Assembly (NCBI RefSeq): GCF_003426775.1
Contig: NZ_QJUG01000074.1
Coordinates: forward strand, 1 to 36,214
Origin: Allorhizocola rhizosphaerae
GTDB taxonomy: Bacteria > Actinomycetota > Actinomycetes > Mycobacteriales > Micromonosporaceae
Reading direction: 5' to 3'
Length of the DNA: 36,214 bases
Numbering within the stretch: position 1 is the first letter of the stretch; every line of letters begins with the position of its first letter. Shown here in pieces: positions 1 to 6,873 of this stretch. The position numbers and the translations under genes were made by a program. The notes below the pieces were generated by a model that ran no database searches, was not told where the DNA came from, and was given only the letters and a program-made list of their open reading frames with translations.

Positions 1-1
1 G

Positions 2-1435
2 GGCGTGATGCCGCCCGCCGTCACCGACCGGGCCGGGCTGCTTTCCGTGCTGTCGGAGGCCGAGCACTGGACGAGGCCCGTCCGCCCGGAGGGGCAGCGC
101 CGTCCGGCCGCCAAACCGCGCCGGCGCGATCGCACCATGCTGCTGATCGTCGCCTCGCTCCCGTCCGCGGTCACCGACGAAGACCTGGCCCGCGTCACGG
201 CCCTCGCCCAGGCGGGCCCGGCCGCCGGGCTGCATCTGGTCATCGCGGGCTGGCCGCCGATGCCGCTGCGGGCAGGTTCGCCGGTGGAGGCGCTGCAGTC
301 CAGCACCCATGTCGCCCTGCGCACGTCGCACGCGCTGGTCGGCGGCATGCCGTTCGCGACGTCCGCTCCGCCGGCCGGTCCGAGCCCGGCCGAGGTGTGG
401 CCGGGGCTTTCCGTGCCGGTGCAGCTCGATTCCGACCCGAGCAGCCACCTGATGCAGCATGTCAGCGGCGAGCTGGCCGATCGCCTGGCCGCGCAGGGCC
501 ACGCCCACCTCATGGACCTGCTGCCCGACCCCGATCACTGGTGGGCCGAGTCGTCGGCGGACGGTCTTTCCACGACGATCGGGCTCTCCGGCGACGCGCC
601 CGTCTCGCTGCACTTCACCGATCTCACGCCGCACTGGTTGGTTGGCGGGCGGGCCGGCGCGGGCAAGACCGCGTTCCTGCTCAATGTCCTCTATGGACTG
701 TGCACCCGTTACGACCCCGATGAGCTCCAGCTCTATCTGCTCGACTTCACCGACGGCGGGGCGCTGCGCCAGTTCACGCCGACCGAGGACGATCCGTCGT
801 GGCTGCCGCACGCCATCGAGGTCGCGGTCGGTGCCGGTCGCGAGACCGGGCTGAGCGTGCTGCAGTCGCTCGATCGCGAGCTGCATCGCCGGCTTGCCCT
901 GCTCAACGACGCCGGCGTGGCCCGCTTCGGGCAGCTTCGGGCCGCCGGAGCACTCATCCCGAGAATCGTCTGCATCGTCGACGAATTCAACAAACTACTA
1001 TCTGGTACCGATGAAGTCTCCGTTCAGGCCGCCGCCCTCCTCGAATCGGCGGCCAGGCAGGGGCGCGCGACAGGCATTCACCTCGTGATGTGCTCCCAGG
1101 CGCCGCGCAGCAGCCCGCTTTTCGGGCAGTTTCTGGTGCGGGTGGCGCTGCCGGGCGGCGGCGATGTGCTGGAGGCCAACAACGATTCGGCGGCGAGCCT
1201 GCCGCTCGGGTGCGGGGTGGTCAACACGGCGGGCGGGCTCGGCGGGCCGCGCGGTGCGACCCGCGGGCACGAAAAGACCGTGCGCTTCCCCGACCCGCAC
1301 GCTGACGCGCAGGTGCTTTCGGCTCTGCGGCAACGGCTTTGGCAGGCGCGCGAGCCATCGTCCGCGCCGCCGCTGGTGCATGTCGCCCTGCCGGTCCCGC
1401 GACCACCCGCGACCGGCAAGGAGGCACTCGCATGA
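2..1435 (+). CDS. FtsK/SpoIIIE-type ATPase, 5'-truncated by the window edge
   Basis: The frame is open at the left edge, so only the C-terminal ~478 residues are visible. Numbering from the GTG at 5, a Walker A motif GGRAGAGKT lies at 214-222 and a Walker B VCIVDE at 322-327, followed by an ASRQGRATGIHLV-like stretch (here SAARQGRATGIHLV) typical of FtsK/SpoIIIE/EccC ATPase modules. Residues 45-83 (MLLIVASLP, then AAGLHLVIAGW) look like the end of a preceding degenerate ATPase module, so the full protein is probably multi-domain. Such proteins are ring ATPases that move DNA or, in EccC relatives, drive type VII secretion; the substrate cannot be told here. The stop overlaps a following ATG as ATGA, inside a 66-bp tandem repeat. 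A role with the eccC/eccD/mycP genes 14 kb away is only a possibility. Confidence 0.85.
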   Translation, partial: GVMPPAVTDRAGLLSVLSEAEHWTRPVRPEGQRRPAAKPRRRDRTMLLIVASLPSAVTDEDLARVTALAQAGPAAGLHLVIAGWPPMPLRAGSPVEALQSSTHVALRTSHALVGGMPFATSAPPAGPSPAEVWPGLSVPVQLDSDPSSHLMQHVSGELADRLAAQGHAHLMDLLPDPDHWWAESSADGLSTTIGLSGDAPVSLHFTDLTPHWLVGGRAGAGKTAFLLNVLYGLCTRYDPDELQLYLLDFTDGGALRQFTPTEDDPSWLPHAIEVAVGAGRETGLSVLQSLDRELHRRLALLNDAGVARFGQLRAAGALIPRIVCIVDEFNKLLSGTDEVSVQAAALLESAARQGRATGIHLVMCSQAPRSSPLFGQFLVRVALPGGGDVLEANNDSAASLPLGCGVVNTAGGLGGPRGATRGHEKTVRFPDPHADAQVLSALRQRLWQAREPSSAPPLVHVALPVPRPPATGKEALA

Positions 1436-1567
1436 ACCGACAGGCACGCCCCGCCGTCGACGGCAGGCCCACCCGCGACCGGCAAGGAGGCACTCGCATG
1501 AACCGACAGGCACGCCCCGCCGTCGTCGGCAGGCCCACCCGCGACCGGCAAGGAGGCACTCGCATGA
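1403..1567 (+). repeat. 66-bp tandem repeat, 2.5 copies, each with Shine-Dalgarno and ATG
   Basis: Copies begin at 1403, 1469 and 1535; the last stops after about 33 bp. Two full copies differ at one or two positions (GTCGACGG against GTCGTCGG). Every copy contains AAGGAGG, seven bases, then ATGA, giving ATGs at 1432, 1498 and 1564. The first ATGA holds the stop of the upstream ATPase gene. Because 66 is a multiple of three, the three ATGs are in one frame. The array therefore multiplies a ribosome-binding site and start codon at an operon junction. The near-identity of copies suggests recent duplication. Confidence 0.95.
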
Positions 1568-1611
1568 GTCGTGGACACGGGCGACGGATGCCAATCAGGG
1601 CGGCGGCATGA
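1432..1611 (+). CDS. Small repeat-encoded ORF (59 aa) bridging two genes
   Basis: The ORF starts at the ATG that overlaps the upstream stop (ATGA) and ends in a TGA that overlaps the ATG of the next gene (again ATGA). It encodes two copies of a 22-residue unit beginning MNRQARPAV and ending GGTR, then a 15-residue tail beginning MSRGHGRR. It is very basic and has no recognisable domain. Without the duplications the tail alone, from the ATG at 1564, would be a 15-residue leader. The downstream gene has only a weak Shine-Dalgarno, so translation of this ORF may exist mainly to couple the two neighbours. GC at third positions is lower than in surrounding genes, so it may not make a functional protein. 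Confidence 0.4.
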   Translation: MNRQARPAVDGRPTRDRQGGTRMNRQARPAVVGRPTRDRQGGTRMSRGHGRRMPIRAAA

Positions 1612-2228
1612 GCGATAAGACCGCGGCGTGGACCGAATATCTGGCGGCCGCCCACCGGCTCGACTCCGTGCGCCGCGAGGCGGCCTCGGCCGTGGCTGCG
1701 GAGGCGGAGGCGGTCGGGGCGGCGCGTTCGGAGCTGCCCACCGTGCAGGCGCGGCTGGCGATCCAGGCGGGGCGGCTGCTCGAATCGGCGCTGCAGGCCG
1801 GGGTTGCCCCGCCCACGCTCGTGCCTTCACCGGCAGAGCAGCACATCGCTGAGCATGCCGTGCAGGGCGGGCCGCATGTCGTGCTCACCGCGCTACGCCA
1901 GGCCAGGTCGGAGGTTGATGTGGCCGATGCCGCACTGTCCAGATTGGACGAGCCCGAGCCGGGGCAGATCAAGCGCAACCTTCTCGTCTACGGTCCGGCC
2001 GGCGCCGTGGCCACGCTGATCCAGGTCATCTTCGCGCTGCTGGCCGATCCGCGCACGCGCGAGTTCTACGCCATCGCCTGCGGGCTCACCATGGCGGCGC
2101 TGCTGTTCGGGGTGGCTTGGCTGCTCGTGAGTCTGGTGTTCCCACGCCGGCCCAAAACCCCGGTCATCGGCGCCATCGCCTGCCTCGCACCGGTTGTCTT
2201 CGCCGCGTTCCTGTTCATCGTCTTTTAG
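1608..2228 (+). CDS. Membrane protein with N-terminal coiled coil, unknown function
   Basis: This 206-residue protein starts at the first in-frame ATG, which overlaps the preceding small ORF by ATGA. Residues 1-120 are Ala/Glu/Arg-rich with heptad-like spacing (RLDSVRREAASAV; ALRQARSEVDVADAAL), suggesting coiled coil. The C-terminal third has three hydrophobic stretches at roughly 125-147, 152-178 and 184-206, with a basic PRRPK loop before the last, and the chain ends in the third helix. I do not recognise the family. Tight linkage to the FtsK-like ATPase gene suggests that the two act together, perhaps as a membrane anchor or channel partner; this is inference. It is convergent with folE, with a 67-bp gap and no clear terminator hairpin. 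Confidence 0.75.
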   Translation: MSDKTAAWTEYLAAAHRLDSVRREAASAVAAEAEAVGAARSELPTVQARLAIQAGRLLESALQAGVAPPTLVPSPAEQHIAEHAVQGGPHVVLTALRQARSEVDVADAALSRLDEPEPGQIKRNLLVYGPAGAVATLIQVIFALLADPRTREFYAIACGLTMAALLFGVAWLLVSLVFPRRPKTPVIGAIACLAPVVFAAFLFIVF

Positions 2229-2295
2229 CTGGGTTTCGTGAAAGGCGCCGACCCCGACCAGCGCATGCCGTCGGACACCGATCTGGAGCAGGCCG

Positions 2296-2877
2296 CTAAC
2301 GAGCGTTGATGAGGGACAGCGCCTCGGCCCGTGTCTTCGAGTCGGTCTTGTGCAGGCCACGCACCGCGCTGGTCACCGTGCGCGACCCGGGCTTGCGGAT
2401 GCCGCGCATTTCCATGCACATGTGCTCGCATTCGAGCACCACGATCACCCCACGCGCGCCCAGCTGCTTCTCCAGCAGGTCGGCGATCTGCGACGTGAGC
2501 CGCTCCTGCACCTGTGGCCGCCGGGCGTAGACCTCCACCAGTCTGGCCAGTTTGGACAGTCCGGTGATCCGCCCGTCTTCCCCCGGCAGGTAGCCGACGT
2601 GCGCCACGCCCTTGAACGGCAGCAAATGGTGTTCGCACAAACTGAACACCTCGATGTCGCGCACGAGCACCAGCTCGTCGTGGTCGGCCTCGAAGGTCGT
2701 CTTCAGCACGCGCGTCGGGTCGACGCGCAGCCCGGCGAACAGTTCCGCATAGGCGCGCGCCACCCGGGCGGGGGTCTGCCGCAGGCCATCCCGGTCGGGG
2801 TCTTCGCCAAGCGCGAGCAGGATCTGCCGAACCGCCGCCTCGATCCGCTTCATGTCGACGGCGTCCTCCACCGGCAC
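2296..2877 (-). CDS. folE: GTP cyclohydrolase I
   Basis: FolE converts GTP to 7,8-dihydroneopterin triphosphate, the first step of folate/pterin synthesis, as a cytoplasmic decamer. The 193-residue product carries the CEHHLLPF signature (Cys81, His84) and a later [10 protein letters not shown] segment whose Cys154 would be the third zinc ligand. The [19 protein letters not shown]-terminal core and the SRTVTSA segment are typical. The start is uncertain: GTG at 2877 has little Shine-Dalgarno, whereas an in-frame ATG at 2853 follows GGAGG by 11 bases and would still leave a complete domain. The gene follows ftsH by 56 bp on the same strand. The hpt-ftsH-folE order is usual in actinobacteria, and the three are probably co-transcribed in part. 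Confidence 0.95.
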   Translation of the reverse strand: MPVEDAVDMKRIEAAVRQILLALGEDPDRDGLRQTPARVARAYAELFAGLRVDPTRVLKTTFEADHDELVLVRDIEVFSLCEHHLLPFKGVAHVGYLPGEDGRITGLSKLARLVEVYARRPQVQERLTSQIADLLEKQLGARGVIVVLECEHMCMEMRGIRKPGSRTVTSAVRGLHKTDSKTRAEALSLINAR

Positions 2878-2933
2878 CCCGGTGGAGGACCCGTCGATGA
2901 GTCGGGCCGCGTGGAAGTCGAGCGGGTCGTCGT

Positions 2934-4937
2934 TCAGCTCGCGCCCGCCGTCTCGCTGGTGGCACTGGTCGTGCCGACGACCGGCGTCGGCGGGGTGCCC
3001 TTCTCCAGCTCGGCCGGTGTCTGCACCGGCGGCTGGGTGGACGGCGTGCGCTTGCCGAACCCGTTGTAGGGCGCCATCGGCGGGCGCTTGACCACCCGCT
3101 CGCAGATGCGCGCCATGTCCTGGGTGGAGATGGTCTCCTTCTCCATGAGCTCCAGGACGATGTTGTCGAGCACGTCCCGGTACTCCACCAAGATCTCATA
3201 AGCCTCGTCGTGAGCCAGCTCGATCAGCCCACGCACCTCGGAGTCGATCTCGGCGGCCACGGAGTCGGAGTAGTCCTTCTCGTGCCCATAGCTGCGGCCG
3301 AGGAACGGCTCGTCGCCGCTCGTGCCGTATTTCACCGCGCCCAGCTTGGAGCTCATGCCGTACTGCGTGATCATGGCTCGGGCGATGGCCGTGGCCTTCT
3401 CGATGTCGTTGCCGGCGCCCGTGGTCGGCTCGTGGAATACGAGCTCCTCGGCCGCGCGACCGCCCAGCGCATAGGCCAGCGTGTCGATCATCTCGGCCCG
3501 CGTCTGCGTGTATTTGTCTTCCGTCGGGAGCACGAGCGTGTGCCCCAGCGACCGCCCGCGGGACAGGATCGTCACCTTGTGCACCGGCGCGGCGTGCGGC
3601 AGTGCCCACGCCACGAGCGCGTGCCCACCCTCGTGGTACGCGGTGATCTTCTTCTCGTGGTCGGACATGACGCGCGTGCGCCGCTGCGGTCCGGCAATCA
3701 CTCGATCGATGGACTCCTCCAGCGCCTCGTCGCCGATGGCGCGCCGGTCCTGCCGCGCGGTGAGCAGCGCCGCCTCGTTGATCACGTTGGCCAGGTCGGC
3801 ACCGGTGAACCCGGGCGTGCGGCGCGCGATGGTGTCCAGATCCACGTCGGGCGTGAACGGCTTGCCCTTGGCGTGCACCCGCAGGATGGCCTTGCGGCCC
3901 TCCATGTCGGGCGTGTCCACCGCGATCTGGCGGTCGAACCGGCCGGGGCGCAGCAGCGCGGGGTCGAGGATGTCGGGCCGGTTGGTGGCCGCGATCAGGA
4001 TCACACCGCCCTTGGCGTCGAACCCGTCCATCTCGACCAGCAGCTGGTTGAGCGTCTGCTCGCGCTCGTCGTGACCGCCGCCGAGGCCCGCGCCGCGGTG
4101 GCGGCCCACCGCGTCGATCTCGTCGACGAACACGATCGCCGGTGCGTTTGCCTTGGCCTGCTCGAACAGGTCGCGCACCCGGGAGGCGCCGACACCGACG
4201 AACATCTCGACGAAGTCGGAACCGGAGATCGAGTAGAACGGGACGCCCGCCTCACCCGCGACAGCCCGCGCGAGCAGCGTCTTGCCCGTGCCGGGCGGGC
4301 CAAACAGCAGCACGCCCTTCGGGATCTTGGCGCCCAGGGCCTGGTATTTCGCCGGGTTCTGCAGGAAGTCCTTGATCTCGTGCAGCTCCTCAACCGCCTC
4401 GTCGGCGCCGGCCACGTCGGAGAAGGTGGTCTTGGGCGTGTCCTTGCTGACCAGCTTCGCCTTGGACTTGCCGAAGTTGAGCACGCGGGACCCGCCACCC
4501 TGCATCTGCGACATGAACAGCAGCAGGAGGATCACCAGGATCGCAATGGGCAACAGGTTGAGCAGCAGCGAAAGCAGCATGCTCTCCTTGGTGACCTCGG
4601 TGTCGTACGGACCCTCGATCTTGCCGGCCGACTTGGCGTCGGCAAGCTTGGTGAACATCTGCGTGTCCGGCGTGGAGGGGTAGTGCGCCTGGATCCGGTC
4701 TGACTCTGAGTTGTCCGGCAGCTTGATCTTCTGGTTCAGCTCAAGCTGGAGCACCTGCTCCTTGTCCAGGATCAGGGCCTTCTTGATGCCGCCCTTTTGC
4801 AACTGCTCCAGGGCGAAAGACGTGTCGACGTCTTTGTAGCTCGGGCCACTGGTGAACATCTGGCTCACGAGGAATGCGCCAGCGATGACCACCAAAATCC
4901 AAAAGATGGGCCTGCGGAAGATTCGCGTTCGCTCCAT
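2934..4937 (-). CDS. ftsH: ATP-dependent zinc metalloprotease FtsH
   Basis: FtsH is a hexameric membrane AAA+ protease that degrades damaged membrane proteins and selected cytosolic regulators. The 667-residue protein has two membrane segments (about 9-27 and 120-142) flanking an extracytoplasmic region, then the AAA domain with Walker A GPPGTGKT (213-220), Walker B VFVDEID (269-275) and a second-region-of-homology stretch [20 protein letters not shown]. The peptidase site HEGGH is at 435-439, with Asp511 in AGNDIEKAT as the likely third zinc ligand. The C-terminal tail after ~630 is Pro/Thr-rich and low in complexity, as in other actinobacterial FtsH. The ATG at 4937 has only a distant AGGA, but the membrane segment begins soon after it, which supports this start. 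Confidence 0.98.
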   Translation of the reverse strand: MERTRIFRRPIFWILVVIAGAFLVSQMFTSGPSYKDVDTSFALEQLQKGGIKKALILDKEQVLQLELNQKIKLPDNSESDRIQAHYPSTPDTQMFTKLADAKSAGKIEGPYDTEVTKESMLLSLLLNLLPIAILVILLLLFMSQMQGGGSRVLNFGKSKAKLVSKDTPKTTFSDVAGADEAVEELHEIKDFLQNPAKYQALGAKIPKGVLLFGPPGTGKTLLARAVAGEAGVPFYSISGSDFVEMFVGVGASRVRDLFEQAKANAPAIVFVDEIDAVGRHRGAGLGGGHDEREQTLNQLLVEMDGFDAKGGVILIAATNRPDILDPALLRPGRFDRQIAVDTPDMEGRKAILRVHAKGKPFTPDVDLDTIARRTPGFTGADLANVINEAALLTARQDRRAIGDEALEESIDRVIAGPQRRTRVMSDHEKKITAYHEGGHALVAWALPHAAPVHKVTILSRGRSLGHTLVLPTEDKYTQTRAEMIDTLAYALGGRAAEELVFHEPTTGAGNDIEKATAIARAMITQYGMSSKLGAVKYGTSGDEPFLGRSYGHEKDYSDSVAAEIDSEVRGLIELAHDEAYEILVEYRDVLDNIVLELMEKETISTQDMARICERVVKRPPMAPYNGFGKRTPSTQPPVQTPAELEKGTPPTPVVGTTSATSETAGAS

Positions 4938-5118
4938 GCTGCTTATCGGGTCCTGATCGTAGAGGGCCGGTGGAAAGGAATCGTCAGACGCCTCGCCACC
5001 GTCGGGTCAGCTCAGTCGAAGGTACACCGTGCGGACCCGGGGTTCATTAATTGCATGGGCGCCAGCGACGAAGCTTCAGGATTTTCACAGCAGTCTTTCG
5101 CCCACAGCGAACAGTTTA

Positions 5119-5142
5119 GATCATCCGGACGCCGGATAGATC
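5119..5142 (-). terminator. Hairpin at the end of hpt, possible attenuator
   Basis: GATCATCCGG, the loop ACG, then CCGGATAGATC form a stem of ten pairs with one bulged base. It overlaps the hpt stop codon and lies about 180 bp upstream of ftsH. There is no U-run after it on the minus strand, so intrinsic termination is doubtful; it may protect the 3' end or partly uncouple hpt from ftsH. The rest of the 203-bp hpt-ftsH gap (4938-5140) is comparatively AT-rich, as expected for an ftsH promoter, but I could not fix a convincing -35/-10 pair. Confidence 0.4.
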
Positions 5143-5704
5143 ACCGGGTATACACGTCCGGGCGCAGGACGCCCACATACGGCACCTCGCGATAGCGCTC
5201 GTTGTAGTCGAGCCCATAGCCGACGACAAACTCACTTGGGATATCAAAACCGACATATTTCACCGGTACCGGCACCTTGACGGCCTCCGGCTTGCGGAAG
5301 AGCGCCACCACGTCGACCGTCTTGGCCGAGCGCGACTCCAGATATTTGAGCAGCCAGCTCAGCGTCAGGCCGGAGTCGACGATGTCCTCGACCACGATCA
5401 CATGCTTGCCGGCGATGTCCCGGTCCAGGTCCTTGAGGATGCGCACCACGCCGGACGACGTCGTGCCCTGCCCATACGACGACACGGCCATGAACTCCAG
5501 CTCGACCGCCGGGCCCCCCGCCGCACCCAGCGCCCGCGAGAAGTCGGCCATGAACATGACCGCTCCCTTGAGCACACAGACAAGAAGCAGGCCGTCGACC
5601 GATGCGTAATCGGCTGCGACCTGCTTCGCCAGTTCTCCGGTTTTGGCGCGCAGCTCATCCTCAGTGATGATCACGCGCTCGATGTCCGCGTCGTACCAGC
5701 CCAT
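5141..5704 (-). CDS. hpt: Hypoxanthine phosphoribosyltransferase
   Basis: Hpt transfers phosphoribose from PRPP to hypoxanthine or guanine in purine salvage, in the cytosol. The PRPP-binding motif EDIVDSGLT is at 106-114, preceded by the VVE beta-strand. The SSYG loop (75-78) and the C-terminal VVGYGLDYNERYR stretch are the other family hallmarks. The chosen ATG gives 187 residues, normal for the family. The frame stays open for 33 codons upstream, but those residues are arginine-rich and lie over the preceding small ORF, so they are rejected. The start lies 4 bp after the stop of a 40-codon membrane ORF. The gene is upstream of ftsH and folE on the same strand. Confidence 0.96.
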   Translation of the reverse strand: MGWYDADIERVIITEDELRAKTGELAKQVAADYASVDGLLLVCVLKGAVMFMADFSRALGAAGGPAVELEFMAVSSYGQGTTSSGVVRILKDLDRDIAGKHVIVVEDIVDSGLTLSWLLKYLESRSAKTVDVVALFRKPEAVKVPVPVKYVGFDIPSEFVVGYGLDYNERYREVPYVGVLRPDVYTR

Positions 5705-5708
5705 GTGG

Positions 5709-5831
5709 TCAAGACTGCCGGATGAACGGGCCCTCCGGGTGATCGGGGTCGGAATTACTCTTGATCCAGCCGAGGTTTCCGGCCACTCCGAGCACCGCAA
5801 CAAATAGGACGAAGATCACGAAAGCTGTCAT
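5709..5831 (-). CDS. Small single-pass membrane protein (40 aa), first gene before hpt
   Basis: The ORF starts at an ATG whose complement is at 5829-5831. It encodes an N-terminal hydrophobic helix (about residues 2-23, beginning MTAFVIFVLF) and a short hydrophilic tail rich in Asp, Pro and Glu (SDPDHPEGPF). It ends 4 bp before the hpt start, consistent with translational coupling. A GGAGA sits about 11 bases upstream of the start. The predicted topology is N-out/C-in or the reverse; no family is recognised. It is too short for routine gene calling, and the evidence is its hydrophobic pattern and its tight spacing to hpt. Confidence 0.55.
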   Translation of the reverse strand: MTAFVIFVLFVAVLGVAGNLGWIKSNSDPDHPEGPFIRQS

Positions 5832-5912
5832 GAAGATAAGTTTTCTCCGGTACCCTGCGCGCCGACAGTGGCAGGAATGCCACACCCCCTAAACTTTCTG
5901 CCACCTCCACGG

Positions 5913-5918
5913 TAAGCT
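5913..5918 (+). promoter_or_regulatory. Candidate leaderless -10 element (TAAGCT) for the GlxA-type gene
   Basis: TAAGCT fits TANNNT and lies seven bases before the ATG at 5926. That spacing places the transcription start at or next to the start codon, and no Shine-Dalgarno is visible. Leaderless genes are common in actinobacteria. No convincing -35 hexamer was found. Confidence 0.45.
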
Positions 5919-5925
5919 CGGTCAC

Positions 5926-6873
5926 ATGCTCACCAAAGTGGCCGTCCTCGCCCTCGACCAGATCGCTCCGTTCGAGCTCGGCGTGGTGTGCGAGGTGTTC
6001 GGCACGGACCGCTCCGTCGACGGTTTCCCGCGCTACGACTTCAAGCTGTGCACCGTGGATGGCCAGCCCGTGCGCAGCAAGTCCGGCTTCATGATCATTC
6101 CGGACGCCGATCTCGGCCCGCTGGAGACGGCCGACCTGATCGCCGTGCCCGCGCACCCGGTCACGGCCCGCCTTCCGCAGCCCGCCATCGAGGCACTGCA
6201 GCGCGCCGCCGAGCGCGGCGCCTGGCTGATATCCGTCTGCTCGGGCGCGTTCGCGCTGGCGCAGGCCGGCCTGCTCGACGGTCGCCGCTGCACGACCCAC
6301 TGGTTGTATGCCGACGAGCTCGCGCGCAACTATCCGAAGGCCGAGGTCGTGCCCGACGCGCTCTACGTGCAGGATGGCCGGGTCATCACGAGCGCCGGGA
6401 CGGCCGCGGGCATCGACGCCGCCCTGCACCTGGTGCGCCAGGCGCACGGCCAAGGCATGGCCACCAAGCTGGCCCGCCGCATGGTGGTGCCGCCGCACCG
6501 CGCGGGTGGGCAGACCCAGTTCATCGAGGCGCCGATCCCGGGCAAGCCCGACTGCGACACGCTCCAGCCGCTGCTGGAGTGGCTGCTGACCAACCTCGAC
6601 CAGCCGCTCACGGTGGAGGATCTGGCGCGGCGCACGCACATGACCCCGCGCACCTTCGCCCGCCGGTTCCGCGCGCAGGTCGGGGCGAGCCCACACGACT
6701 GGCTGACCCACCAGCGGGTGCTCTACGCGCGCCGCCTGCTCGAAGAGACCGACCTGCCGGTCGAGCAGATCGCGGCCCGCGCCGGCTTCGGCGACGCCGC
6801 CACGATGCGCCACCACTTCAGCAGGCGCGCCGGCACGACACCGCAGGCCTACCGCCAAGCGTTCAAGGGCTGA
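5926..6873 (+). CDS. GlxA-family transcriptional regulator (DJ-1/PfpI-like plus AraC HTH)
   Basis: This 315-residue protein has two parts. Residues 3-170 form a glutamine-amidotransferase-like (DJ-1/PfpI) domain with Cys105 in the nucleophile-elbow segment SVCSGAFALA. Residues ~215-313 form an AraC-type double helix-turn-helix (LTVEDLARRTHMTPRTFARRF and IAARAGFGDAATMRHHF). Family members are DNA-binding regulators whose first domain senses a ligand and usually has no enzymatic activity. The target is unknown. It is divergent from the hpt operon and convergent with the subtilase gene, overlapping it by 11 bp at the 3' ends, so antisense effects between the two are possible. Confidence 0.93.
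   Translation: MLTKVAVLALDQIAPFELGVVCEVFGTDRSVDGFPRYDFKLCTVDGQPVRSKSGFMIIPDADLGPLETADLIAVPAHPVTARLPQPAIEALQRAAERGAWLISVCSGAFALAQAGLLDGRRCTTHWLYADELARNYPKAEVVPDALYVQDGRVITSAGTAAGIDAALHLVRQAHGQGMATKLARRMVVPPHRAGGQTQFIEAPIPGKPDCDTLQPLLEWLLTNLDQPLTVEDLARRTHMTPRTFARRFRAQVGASPHDWLTHQRVLYARRLLEETDLPVEQIAARAGFGDAATMRHHFSRRAGTTPQAYRQAFKG

Noticed and set aside
3210-4703. Long plus-strand open frame opposite ftsH, and similar long antisense frames opposite eccC, the subtilase and the biotin carboxylase
   Set aside because: They lie wholly opposite genes with clear catalytic motifs, are rich in Arg/His/Gln/Asp with no domain, and are expected by chance in high-GC DNA.
5705-5803. N-terminal extension of Hpt by 33 codons
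   Set aside because: The extra residues are arginine- and serine-rich, not conserved in the family, and cover the 40-codon membrane ORF; the internal ATG gives the normal length.
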